Positions 54,983-64,000 of a stretch of DNA of 64,000 nucleotides are shown piece after piece. The stretch spans positions 1 through 64,000 of the forward strand of contig JALEJP010000061.1 in assembly GCA_022769625.1 (NCBI GenBank). Direction: 5' to 3'. Both the position numbers and the translations under genes were made by a program. The notes under the pieces were generated by a model. That model saw only the letters and a program-made list of their open reading frames with translations. It searched no databases and had not been told where the DNA came from. Position 1 is the stretch's first letter, and the number at the start of each line of letters is the position of its first letter. Source of the DNA: Lachnospiraceae bacterium. Its GTDB lineage: Bacteria; Bacillota; Clostridia; Lachnospirales; Lachnospiraceae.

Positions 54983-56836
54983 ATGAGTCTTAGCTGTACT
55001 CAGTCAAGGGCGGTCGCCCACGGAGCGGGTCCCTGCATCTGTCTTGCAGGGCCCGGTTCCGGCAAAACCACAGTCATAACAGAGCGAACAAAATATCTGG
55101 TACAGGAGAGAAAAATCCCACCCTCGGAGATTCTTGTGATTACCTTTACAAAAGCTGCGGCCATGGAGATGCGGGAGCGTTTTTTGAATGCCATGAACGG
55201 CAGATATACGCCGGTGACGTTCGGCACATTTCATGCAGTCTTTTTTGGAATCCTGAGAGCAGCCTATCATTATACAGCGGAGAATATCCTGCGGGAGGAG
55301 GAAAAGTATGCCATCTTGCGGGAAATCATCGGGCAGATGGAGCTGGAGATCGATGATGAGGCAGAATTTCTGGCAGGGATCACAGCAGAGATCAGCAGGA
55401 TCAAAAACGAACAGATTCCGCTGGAGCATTATTATTCCGCCAGTTGTTCCGATGAGATTTTCCGGGAAATTTTCCGGACTTATCAGGAAAAAATAAGTCA
55501 TAAGAGCAAACTGGATTTTGATGATATGCTGGTATATACCTGGGAGCTTTTGAGGGAACGTAAGGACATCCGCAGAGGATGGCAGAAACGCTTCCGCTAT
55601 ATCCTCATCGATGAGTTTCAGGATATCAATGCCATTCAGTACGAGACCATAAAGCTTCTGGCGCAGCCGGAGAATAACCTGTTTATCGTTGGGGATGACG
55701 ACCAGTCGATTTACCGGTTCCGCGGTGCAAAACCGGAGATCATGCTGAATTTTCAGAAGGATTTTCCGGATGCGGAAATGATCCAGCTGGAAGAAAACTA
55801 TCGCTCGACGGAATGTATCATCCTGGGTGCCGGGCGTGTGATCGCAAACAACAGGGAACGATTTCCGAAAAAAATCCACGGTGTGCGGGGAAAAGGAGAG
55901 AAAATCGCAGTCTCTGTTTTTCAGAATCAGCCCCAGGAAGCAGTGGCTGTGGTGAAAAAGATTCAGGACATGATCGCGGCGGGGAGAGAACCCCAGGAGA
56001 TCGCAGTGCTGTTTCGTACCAACACAGGTGCAAGACTGTATCTGGAAAAGTTTATGGAATACAATATTCCTTTTCGCATGCGGGATGGACTTCCCAATCT
56101 TTATGACCACTGGATCGCAAGAGATCTGATCACCTATATCCGGATTGCAATGGGCAGCAGGGAGCGAAAGGATTTCCTGCAGATCATCAACCGGCCAAAA
56201 CGGTATATTGCAAGAGAAGCACTGGAAACGCCTGTGATCACCTTTCAGGAGCTGAGAAGGCAATACTGGGAAAAGGACTGGATGCTGGAGCGGATCGACC
56301 GCATGGAGTATGACATCAGCTGTCTGGCAAACATGAAGCCCTTTGCGGCAATCAACTACATACGCCATGCAATGGGGTATGAGAGCTATCTGGAGGAATA
56401 TGCCGGTTTCCGGCGGATTAAGCCGGAGGAGCTGTACGATATCCTGGATGAGCTGCAGGAGGCCGCAAAAAACTTTGACAGCTATGAGGCATGGTTTGCA
56501 CACATGGAGGAGTACCGGGAGGCTTTGCAGAAGCAGACGAAAGAGAAAATACAGGAGGAAAATGCGGTGGTATTTACTACACTGCACAGTGCAAAGGGAC
56601 TGGAATTTCCCGTTGTATTTCTGGTGGATGCAGTGGAAGGAAACATGCCTCACAAAAAAGCCGTGACGGAAGCTGACATTCAGGAGGAACGCCGTCTGTT
56701 CTATGTGGGGATGACACGGACAAAAGACAAGCTTTATCTTTATTATGCGAAAGAGCGGTATGGACAGGAACTGAAATGCTCACGATTTCTGGATGAGCTG
56801 CGAGGAGGAAAGGGATCCCAAAAAAGTGTGAGATAA
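54983..56836 (+). CDS. UvrD/PcrA-type ATP-dependent DNA helicase
   Basis: LAGPGSGKTTVITER; ILIDEFQDINAIQ; GDDDQSIYRFRGA; TTLHSAKGLEFPVVFLV. Confidence 0.93.
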   Translation: MSLSCTQSRAVAHGAGPCICLAGPGSGKTTVITERTKYLVQERKIPPSEILVITFTKAAAMEMRERFLNAMNGRYTPVTFGTFHAVFFGILRAAYHYTAENILREEEKYAILREIIGQMELEIDDEAEFLAGITAEISRIKNEQIPLEHYYSASCSDEIFREIFRTYQEKISHKSKLDFDDMLVYTWELLRERKDIRRGWQKRFRYILIDEFQDINAIQYETIKLLAQPENNLFIVGDDDQSIYRFRGAKPEIMLNFQKDFPDAEMIQLEENYRSTECIILGAGRVIANNRERFPKKIHGVRGKGEKIAVSVFQNQPQEAVAVVKKIQDMIAAGREPQEIAVLFRTNTGARLYLEKFMEYNIPFRMRDGLPNLYDHWIARDLITYIRIAMGSRERKDFLQIINRPKRYIAREALETPVITFQELRRQYWEKDWMLERIDRMEYDISCLANMKPFAAINYIRHAMGYESYLEEYAGFRRIKPEELYDILDELQEAAKNFDSYEAWFAHMEEYREALQKQTKEKIQEENAVVFTTLHSAKGLEFPVVFLVDAVEGNMPHKKAVTEADIQEERRLFYVGMTRTKDKLYLYYAKERYGQELKCSRFLDELRGGKGSQKSVR

Positions 56837-56899
56837 GTCACACCCAAAAGGACGGATTCGTGATAGAATAAAAAGAAAAGCCGGAAAGGAATCAGATTT

Positions 56900-57859
56900 A
56901 TGATATGCGAAAATGAGAAAACTGCAGGCAGTGAAATACAAAGAGAGATCGAAAGTCTGAAAAAGCAGGGGGTATCGGAAGCGCTGATCCGGGATCTTAT
57001 ACAGTTTCGGGAAAGCTATCCTCTGGATCCTTCTCAGAAGAACAGGTGTATTCGGCCGCAGATGCCGTTTTTTGGCAGTGAGATTCTGGAAATGGCCATT
57101 GCGGGGCTGCTTTCGGGGGAGAACATCCTGCTGTGCGGCAGCAAGGCAACGGGAAAAAACATACTGGCGGAGAATCTGGCCTGGCTGTTTGGAAGACCGG
57201 TCTACAACATCTCCTTTCATGTCAACACGGACAGCAGTACGCTGATCGGGACAGATACGTTTCAGAACAATGAGGTCCGGCTGCGAAAAGGACCGGTATA
57301 CCAGTGTGCCGTTTACGGAGGCTTCGGGATTCTGGATGAGATCAATATGGCAAAAAACGATGCCGTGTCGGTACTGCATGCCACCCTGGATTACCGCAGG
57401 GTCATCGATGTACCGGGTTATGATAAGATTGACCTGCATAAAGCCGCACGTTTTATCGGCACGATGAACTATGGTTATGCCGGCACGAAAGAACTCAATG
57501 AAGCACTGGTCTCCAGATTTCTGGTCATCAATATGCCGCCTCTTACGGAAGAAACGTTACGAAATATTATTCAGAGCACGTATCCGGATCTGAAAAAATC
57601 CGCGCTTGATCAGTTCTGCGGTCTGTTTCTGGATCTCCAGACAAAGGCTCAGAACAGTGAGATCTCCACAAAGGCGCTGGATCTTCGCGGACTGCTGGCG
57701 TCCCTTGGGCTGATGCAGCGTGGACTTACGCCGTTGAAGGCGATTCATATGGGTGTGACCAATAAAAGCTTTGATCTGTTTGAACGTGAGATGATCGAAG
57801 ACATTGTGATGACGCGCATTCCGGAATCCTGGACTGCGGCGGAGGTGTTTGAGCGTTGA
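56900..57859 (+). CDS. MoxR/CbbQ-type AAA+ ATPase
   Basis: LLCGSKATGKNILAENLAW; VYQCAVYGGFGILDEINMAK; ELNEALVSRFLVINM. Confidence 0.85.
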   Translation: MICENEKTAGSEIQREIESLKKQGVSEALIRDLIQFRESYPLDPSQKNRCIRPQMPFFGSEILEMAIAGLLSGENILLCGSKATGKNILAENLAWLFGRPVYNISFHVNTDSSTLIGTDTFQNNEVRLRKGPVYQCAVYGGFGILDEINMAKNDAVSVLHATLDYRRVIDVPGYDKIDLHKAARFIGTMNYGYAGTKELNEALVSRFLVINMPPLTEETLRNIIQSTYPDLKKSALDQFCGLFLDLQTKAQNSEISTKALDLRGLLASLGLMQRGLTPLKAIHMGVTNKSFDLFEREMIEDIVMTRIPESWTAAEVFER

Positions 57860-59652
57860 GGACAAAAAGAACCGCCAGACAGGAGGAAGTTGCAGGTATG
57901 GAAGCGGACAGCTTCGAAATCGAGAACCGCATCCGGAATCTGATGTGGACCATAAGCGGTGATTATGATCTGGATACGAAGCTGGATGTAGCCTCCTTTC
58001 ACAAATCAAAATACATCTCCATATACGATGCCATCAAGCAGGGAGCTTTTTCACGATTTTTTGACAAGGATGCATTTGCGTTGTATCTGGTAAAAAAGGT
58101 ATACCTTGGGGCAGATGAGATGCAGCTTGTCCAGCTTGGACAGCTCTGTGTGGAAATGGGATGCCACGGAAAGATTGCACAAGAACGTCCCGGCGTCCCG
58201 GATATCAGGCGAAAAGCCTTTGACGCCATACTGGATCATGATTTTGACCGTTTGATGCACACTTATGCCGGAAAAATCAAGGCAGCCGTGCTGCGGGAGG
58301 CCCTGACCGGAAGTGAACCGGCAGACGGCAGGATCCTGGAGCCGTTTCGCATGCTGAAAAAGCTGGAGACGGCAGAGTCAACCGATGAGCTGATCGCCAC
58401 AGCCGATGCTCTTTACAATAAAGTGATCGATCCCACGTTCGAAAAGCGTGTGGGAGGACTGGAACGGGTGCTTGCCGTTACCATGTCAGAGCTTTCCGGA
58501 CATGACTGGAAGGATTTCCTGGAAGAAGAGGCGGCGGAGGATGCCTGGCGCCGTTATCAACGGCAGCTGGCGGATGCGATGGCGGATCTTTCCGAAAAAG
58601 AGCAGACATCCAAAGAGGAAGAAGAGGAGAGAAAGGGAACCGGTGTGATCTGCCTGGATGAAGAGGCTGTATCGAAGATGAACAGCTACATTGAGCTGAA
58701 TTACGGAAGAAGCTATCTGAGTCCTTTGGAGCAGGAGCGCCTGAACCGGAAAATCTGCACGGGAGCACATGCGGACTGTACTCTTTATTTTACGGATGGG
58801 ATTCTGGCAAACAGAGTGCGGGTCAATGCACAGTCTGAATATGCCAGAAGAACGCTGGAGATCAACCGGCGTGTGTACCAGCAAAACCGCAGAGTGACAA
58901 GACAGAATATTGAGATCCTGACGGATCTGCTGAAACGGGCCCTTGTTGCGCGCAAGGAACGGGAGTATGTGATCGGAGAGTTTGGTCAGATTTTGCCAAA
59001 TCGTCTCTGGAATGTGGGCAGAACAGAGAACAGGCGGCTGTTTGTGCGGGAAAACAAGAACTATAATAGCGATTTTGTGGTGGAAGTGCTGATCGACGGA
59101 AGTGGATCCCAGAGAGCGCGGCAGAGCCAGGTGGCCCTTCAGGCCTTTATCATAAGCGAAGCACTCTCAAATGTGGAAATTCCGCACCGCATGATGAGTT
59201 TTTGTACCTTCTGGGATTATACCGTCATGCGCAGATTCCGCGAATATGAGGAAGGGCGCGAGGCAAACAGCCGTATTTTTGAATTTTACGGTTCTTCCAA
59301 CAACCGGGACGGGCTGGCAGTGCGCGCCGCGGCCTATGGCCTGTTGCAGCGCCCGGAGGAAAACAAAATACTGATCGTGCTAAGCGACGGAAGACCGAAT
59401 GATATTGTGGTCAACCGCCCGAACAGCCGCAATCCCAGGCCATATTTCGGTGATTATGGTGTGAAGGATACGGCATTTGAGGTGCGCCGCTTAAGAAATG
59501 CAGGTGTCGCTGTGCTTGGTGTCTTTGCCGGAGAAGAGCAGGATCTGCAGGCTGAGCGGAAAATATTCGGGAAAGATTTCGCGTATATCCGGGATATCCG
59601 GAACTTTTCCAATGTGGTGGGAAGGTATCTGAGAAAGCAGCTGGAGGAATGA
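57856..59652 (+). CDS. VWA-domain protein (NorD/CobT-like) paired with the MoxR ATPase; alternative start 57898
   Basis: VLIDGSGSQRARQSQVALQAFIISEAL...ILIVLSDGRPNDI (MIDAS DGSGS); overlaps upstream gene. Confidence 0.83.
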   Translation: MRTKRTARQEEVAGMEADSFEIENRIRNLMWTISGDYDLDTKLDVASFHKSKYISIYDAIKQGAFSRFFDKDAFALYLVKKVYLGADEMQLVQLGQLCVEMGCHGKIAQERPGVPDIRRKAFDAILDHDFDRLMHTYAGKIKAAVLREALTGSEPADGRILEPFRMLKKLETAESTDELIATADALYNKVIDPTFEKRVGGLERVLAVTMSELSGHDWKDFLEEEAAEDAWRRYQRQLADAMADLSEKEQTSKEEEEERKGTGVICLDEEAVSKMNSYIELNYGRSYLSPLEQERLNRKICTGAHADCTLYFTDGILANRVRVNAQSEYARRTLEINRRVYQQNRRVTRQNIEILTDLLKRALVARKEREYVIGEFGQILPNRLWNVGRTENRRLFVRENKNYNSDFVVEVLIDGSGSQRARQSQVALQAFIISEALSNVEIPHRMMSFCTFWDYTVMRRFREYEEGREANSRIFEFYGSSNNRDGLAVRAAAYGLLQRPEENKILIVLSDGRPNDIVVNRPNSRNPRPYFGDYGVKDTAFEVRRLRNAGVAVLGVFAGEEQDLQAERKIFGKDFAYIRDIRNFSNVVGRYLRKQLEE

Positions 59653-59659
59653 CGGGGAG

Positions 59660-59880
59660 GCGGAGGTAAAAAAGGCAGCCGGATCCTGATCCGACCGGGC
59701 AGCCGGATTCCTCTGGATGCGGTGGTGGTGAAAGGGAAGAGCAGCGTGGATGAGTCCATGTTCACCGATGAGAGCATTCCGGTGGAAAAAAAGTGGGCGA
59801 TGAGATCATTGTAGGCAGTATGAACGGAAACGGTGCCATGGAGGCTGAAGTAATCCGAACCGGAAAAGATACAAAAAACA
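59660..59880 (+). pseudogene. Fragment of a P-type metal ATPase (CopA-like) with frameshift
   Basis: ILIRPGSRIPLDAVVVKGKSSVDESMFTDESIPVEKK, then +1/-1 shift to GDEIIVGSMNGNGAMEAEVIRTGKDT. Confidence 0.85.
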
Positions 59881-59916
59881 GAGAATATCTTTCTAAGTGG
59901 AAAGGGATGTGTTATA

Positions 59917-60109
59917 ATGGACGACAAATGTGAAACCTGTTGTGCAAGACACAAGCACCGTGAGGATGCGCAATACCGCAGCCTGATCACGCGGCTGAAC
60001 CGAATCGAAGGACAGGTGCGCGGTGGCGCAACATGGTGGAGGATATCCAGAAAGGAAATCTGGAAGTGATGGATGAATTGTGTCTACCATTAAAAAACTT
60101 ATGAAATAG
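59917..60109 (+). pseudogene. CsoR/metal-sensing repressor remnant with internal deletions
   Basis: MDDKCETCCARHKHREDAQYRSLITRLNRIEGQVRG, then frame disruption to MVEDIQKGNLEVMDELC. Confidence 0.8.
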
Positions 60110-60121
60110 GAGGAAACAGAA

Positions 60122-60205
60122 ATGACAGTGATCAAAGTAGAGGATATGCATTGTGAGAAATGTGTTGCCAGGGCAAAGGAAATCCTGGATGATCTGGGCT
60201 TCTGA
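60122..60205 (+). pseudogene. Truncated CopZ-like HMA peptide (27 aa)
   Basis: MTVIKVEDMHCEKCVARAKEILDDLGF* with MxCxxC motif; normal HMA domains are about 65-70 aa. Confidence 0.75.
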
Positions 60206-60219
60206 TCTGTGGTGGCGTC

Positions 60220-61386
60220 ATGGATAAGTTGAGAGCGGTCACAGAAAAATCAAATGTCGGAAAATTATTAACGGGCGGACTGTACCTGATTTATGGTGCA
60301 GCCTGCTGTTTTCTGTATTATCACATGTGTTTGCCGGAGACGGGAAGGTATCACTCCGATCTTCCGGCGCATATCGAAAGCGGGATGACGGGGAAGAGCT
60401 ACAGCCTTCTGGAGATTATCTACAAATATGTCTGTGAAGCAGGAGTGGGAAGCAAGGCGATCCCGATCCTGCTTATGCTGCTTACCCTGGGAACCGTTTT
60501 TTTGAGCTTTTGCCTGATAAGGCAGATTTTCCCGGAAGGGAATCCACTGCTTATGCAGCTTCTTGCTTTTGCAGCCAATCTGGAAATGCCTCTGTATCTG
60601 CCGTTTTTGAATTCCCATCAGAACATGGGGCTGCAGACAGGCAGCATGTGGCATAACGACACCTATCTGGGTATGCGTCTGTTCGCATTTTTGGTTCTGC
60701 TGATTTATTTCAGACATCAGGAGAGCTATCGGGACACGTTTCGGGGAAAACAGTGGATTGCTTTCGCAATTGCCCTGTTTCTTGTAAATTTCATGAAACC
60801 AAACTTTCTGTTGTGTTTTGCACCTGTCATGGGAATTTTGCTTCTGCGCGATCTGATCAAAAGCCGCGGTAAGGAGCTTGGGGCTGTTTTCTGGTTTGGA
60901 CTTGCCGTGATCCCATCGTTGTCGATTCTGATTTTTCAGAGTATCCGGCTGTTTGGGGAAGGAACAAACGGAGGCTCCATTGCTTTCTCTTTCGCTTATA
61001 TACTGAGACTTCGAAGTGAGCATCCGGTCGCATCCATCCTGCAGTCTGCGGCATTTCCTCTGGCAGTCCTTGTTTTATGCAGGAAGGAGCTGAAAAAAGA
61101 CCGGATCTACGGTACATCCTGGCTGATTTGGCTGTTTGGTTTCCTGGAATTCCTGTTTTTGAACCAGACGGGAGAGTGTATCAACGACGGCAATCTGACC
61201 TGGGGATACAGCTTTTGTCTGACCCTGATTTTTGCGGTTTCGGCTGCAAAGCTCTGCCAGGGATGGAAGAAAAAGCAGATTCCGGCGGCAGGTGTGCTGC
61301 TGTGCGGCGGATTGCTTCTGTGGCATCTGGTGTGCGGCATCTGGTTTTTTGGCGGGCTTCTTTGTGGACTGCCTTATGCAAGATAG
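60220..61386 (+). CDS. Polytopic membrane protein of unknown function
   Basis: Multiple hydrophobic segments (LLTGGLYLIYGAACCFLYYH, IPILLMLLTLGTVFLSFCLI, WIAFAIALFLVNFMKPNFLLCFAPVMGILLL). Confidence 0.65.
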   Translation: MDKLRAVTEKSNVGKLLTGGLYLIYGAACCFLYYHMCLPETGRYHSDLPAHIESGMTGKSYSLLEIIYKYVCEAGVGSKAIPILLMLLTLGTVFLSFCLIRQIFPEGNPLLMQLLAFAANLEMPLYLPFLNSHQNMGLQTGSMWHNDTYLGMRLFAFLVLLIYFRHQESYRDTFRGKQWIAFAIALFLVNFMKPNFLLCFAPVMGILLLRDLIKSRGKELGAVFWFGLAVIPSLSILIFQSIRLFGEGTNGGSIAFSFAYILRLRSEHPVASILQSAAFPLAVLVLCRKELKKDRIYGTSWLIWLFGFLEFLFLNQTGECINDGNLTWGYSFCLTLIFAVSAAKLCQGWKKKQIPAAGVLLCGGLLLWHLVCGIWFFGGLLCGLPYAR

Positions 61387-61471
61387 CCGATGCAGCACGT
61401 GCAAGTTCCGGGGAAAGGACTGCTAGGCATATGATACAGTTCGGAAACATCAGACAGAATAAGGAGACAGA

Positions 61472-62656
61472 ATGATAATATTTTTAAAAAGAGCGGGACT
61501 TTTCGGCTGTCTGTTGGCGGCGGCACTGTCTGTTGGCTGTGCGGACAGAAAGAGTCCACAGACGACAGCGGAAAACGGACAGATGGAAGAGGACACAAAG
61601 GAAGAACAGGAAAATACCGGTGGAAAGGTTTACTTTCTGAGCCGTCATCCAGAGCTGCAGAAGCAGTGGGATGGGCTCGCCGCCGCGTTTGAGCAGGAGA
61701 CGGGAATTTCCGTGAAAATTACAACAGTGGAAGAAGACAGCTACGATGCGGTACTGGATGCTGCCATGCAGGATCGGGAGATCCCAACGATGTTTGAGGT
61801 TCATACGCTGGAGGAGCTTGAGAAGTGGTCCGGTTTCTGCCTCAATCTGAAGGAGTCTTCCCTGTATTCGGAGATTGCTGAGGATTCCAGCCGTTTTGCG
61901 CGGAACGGGGATGAAATGGCAGGTATCGGATACCTGGAAGGGGACAGCGGCATCCTGTATAATAAGAAGCTTCTGTCAGAATACTGTGCACTGGATGGCT
62001 CGATGATTGCATCGGCCGACGAGATTACCAATTTTGTGGTGCTGAAGGCTGTGGTGGAAGACATTCAGAACAGGAAGGATGAGCTTGGCATAGAAGGAGC
62101 GTTTGCTTCCCAAAGCATGGAAGAGATGCTGGCTGACATGTCCGGGCTTCTGAAAAATGGTGCGGATCTGGCCTGTCTGGAATCCTTTTTTGATTTGTAC
62201 GTCAGCCATTGCGTGAGCAGGGAAGAGGAGATCGGGACAAAGACAGGGAAGGACGGGGCAGTGGAATTTGCACTGGGAGAAGCCGTTTTCTATTATGGCG
62301 GAACCTGGAGCTATGAAACCATCGGAGGAAATGAGGTGGTGGATGGCGATTTTGGTATTCTTCCCGTCTATATTGGGCTGGAAGGAGAACAGAATCAGGG
62401 GCTCTGTCGTCGGTACCGGAGTTATTTCTGCATCAACAAAAGCGCCTCAAAAGAGGACGAAGATGCAGCGCTTCTTTTTCTGAAATGGCTTTACGGGGAG
62501 AAGAAAGAGGATCTTGCGGCACTGGAGACGGTGGAATGGAGTCCTGTCACGGATGCGGCGGAAGTGTTCCGGGAAAAGCAGGCGGTATTCTGGAAGATGA
62601 TGGATCTGGAGGATCTGCCTCTGATCCGGGAATACGCGCAGGACCTTGCACCATAA
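61472..62656 (+). CDS. ABC-type extracellular solute-binding lipoprotein (sugar type)
   Basis: Lipobox LSVGCADRK; WDGLAAAFEQETGISVKITTVEEDSYDAVLDAAM; GDSGILYNKKLL. Confidence 0.8.
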   Translation: MIIFLKRAGLFGCLLAAALSVGCADRKSPQTTAENGQMEEDTKEEQENTGGKVYFLSRHPELQKQWDGLAAAFEQETGISVKITTVEEDSYDAVLDAAMQDREIPTMFEVHTLEELEKWSGFCLNLKESSLYSEIAEDSSRFARNGDEMAGIGYLEGDSGILYNKKLLSEYCALDGSMIASADEITNFVVLKAVVEDIQNRKDELGIEGAFASQSMEEMLADMSGLLKNGADLACLESFFDLYVSHCVSREEEIGTKTGKDGAVEFALGEAVFYYGGTWSYETIGGNEVVDGDFGILPVYIGLEGEQNQGLCRRYRSYFCINKSASKEDEDAALLFLKWLYGEKKEDLAALETVEWSPVTDAAEVFREKQAVFWKMMDLEDLPLIREYAQDLAP

Positions 62657-62750
62657 AAAAAACTTGTAATTACAGGTCAAATGATTTACAATAGGCGCGC
62701 AAGCAGATGACAGTGCATAAAAGTGCTGCAGCAGAAAAGGCAGAGCATGA

Positions 62751-63629
62751 TTGGCTTTGCAGAAAAAGAAAGTATGGTGTGCGATGGGAATAATTGAGGC
62801 TGCAAAGCTGGCATTTGAGTATAAAAAGTATGATGAAAACGGTGAGGTGGAGGAGATGGTCCGCGCCATTGACGGTGTAGACCTGGATGTGAAAAAAGGT
62901 GATTTTGTCGCAATCCTGGGACATAACGGATCCGGTAAATCCACCCTTGCCAAACAGATCAATGCCATCCTTGCCCCCACAGAGGGAACGTTATATGTGG
63001 ATGGAAAGGATGTGCGCGATGAACAGAACATCTGGGATGTGCGGCAGGCAGCCGGCATGGTGTTTCAGAATCCGGATAACCAGATCATCGGTACGGTTGT
63101 GGAGGAGGATGTGGGATTCGGCCCGGAAAACATGGGGATTCCCACAGAGGAGATCTGGGAGCGTGTGGAGGAGAGCTTAAAAAGCGTTGGTATGTGGAAA
63201 TACCGGAAAAATTCTCCAAACAAGCTGTCAGGAGGCCAGAAGCAGAGAGTAGCGATTGCCGGTGTGGTTGCCATGCATCCGAAATGTATTGTTCTGGACG
63301 AGCCCACGGCGATGCTGGATCCCACCGGGCGAAGGGAGGTTATCCGCACGATCCGTGCCCTGAATCAGGTGGAAGAGGTGACGGTTCTTCTGATCACGCA
63401 TTATATGGAGGAAGTGATCTATGCGGATAAGGTGATCGTCATGGATGACGGGAAAATAGTGATGCAGGGAACACCGTCTGAAATATTTGCACAGGTGGAC
63501 AAACTGAAGGAGTACCGGCTGGATGTGCCTCAGGTGACTTTGCTGGCACATGAACTGAAAAAGGCAGGTCTTGATCTGCCGGATTGTGTACTCAGTGTGG
63601 AGGAATTGGTGAAAGCATTATGTCGATAA
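62751..63629 (+). CDS. ecfA1: ECF transporter ATPase A1; start probably near 62784 (gtgcgATGGGAATAATTG)
   Basis: ILGHNGSGKSTLAKQINAIL; MVFQNPDNQIIGTVVEEDVGFGPENMG; LSGGQKQRVAIAGV. Confidence 0.9.
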   Translation: MALQKKKVWCAMGIIEAAKLAFEYKKYDENGEVEEMVRAIDGVDLDVKKGDFVAILGHNGSGKSTLAKQINAILAPTEGTLYVDGKDVRDEQNIWDVRQAAGMVFQNPDNQIIGTVVEEDVGFGPENMGIPTEEIWERVEESLKSVGMWKYRKNSPNKLSGGQKQRVAIAGVVAMHPKCIVLDEPTAMLDPTGRREVIRTIRALNQVEEVTVLLITHYMEEVIYADKVIVMDDGKIVMQGTPSEIFAQVDKLKEYRLDVPQVTLLAHELKKAGLDLPDCVLSVEELVKALCR

Positions 63630-64000
63630 AATTGGAACATGTCAGTTATGTATACAGTGAGGGAAATGCTTTTGAAAGAAAAGCACTGGATGATATCAGT
63701 CTTGAGATACCGGATGGACAGTTTATCGGGATCATCGGACATACCGGCTCCGGCAAATCCACACTGATCCAGCATCTGAACGGTCTTTTGAAGGCGACCT
63801 CAGGTATCATATCTTATAATGGAGAAAACATTTACCAGGAAGGATATGACATGCGCGCTTTGCGCAGCAAGGTCGGCCTTGTTTTTCAGTACCCGGAGCA
63901 TCAGCTCTTTGAGGTGGATGTCTTTTCGGATGTATGTTTCGGGCCGAAAAACCTGGGGCTTTCCCAGGAAGAAGTCGAAAGCCGTGCGAAAAAAGCACTG
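63620..64000 (+). CDS. ecfA2: ECF transporter ATPase A2 (runs off the window)
   Basis: MSIKLEHVSYVYSEGNAFERKALDDISLEIPDGQFIGIIGHTGSGKSTLIQHLNGLL...VFQYPEHQLFEVDVFSDVCFGPKNLGL; open-ended, so absent from ORF track. Confidence 0.9.
   Translation, partial: MSIKLEHVSYVYSEGNAFERKALDDISLEIPDGQFIGIIGHTGSGKSTLIQHLNGLLKATSGIISYNGENIYQEGYDMRALRSKVGLVFQYPEHQLFEVDVFSDVCFGPKNLGLSQEEVESRAKKAL

Noticed and set aside
55004-56653. 549-aa antisense ORF opposite the helicase, and other long antisense ORFs (e.g. 38062-39261, 46777-48048, 48806-50245)
   Set aside because: Each is the exact shadow of a strongly supported gene, with low-complexity, Cys/His-rich compositions and no RBS; codon-bias artefacts.

Overview
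64 kb of a Firmicutes chromosome, probably Lachnospiraceae or a related gut Clostridia; I cannot name the species. Housekeeping content: a long fatty-acid synthesis operon (acpP-fabK-fabD-fabG-fabF-accB-fabZ-accC-accDA fusion, plus a second FabK/NMO gene), gltX, a UvrD-type helicase, hflX, nrdD, uppP, cca, pgcA, mazG, HU, cspA, htrA and the start of an ECF transporter. Accessory content: very large secreted multidomain proteins (GH2 with dockerin, GH59-like, M14 peptidase, and a GH13 pullulanase-like protein lacking catalytic residues). There are also several decayed loci: an IS605/TnpB tail with an omegaRNA-like region, an AAA-ATPase pseudogene, and a copA/csoR/copZ remnant. The most interesting locus is about 11.4-17.9 kb. 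A tyrosine recombinase is exactly bracketed by a perfect 21-bp inverted repeat, and a consensus promoter inside the bracket currently points outward to the left. Immediately right of the bracket are two un-annotated small ORFs with a YxxP (lasso-leader-like) motif, an InlB-repeat surface protein, an HPr-kinase-like protein, a PqqD/RRE protein and a PF14907-type nucleotidyltransferase. This looks like an invertible (phase-variable) switch in front of a RiPP-like cluster that has no visible lasso cyclase or protease. All calls are from reading the sequence and the supplied ORF translations; no database search was run.
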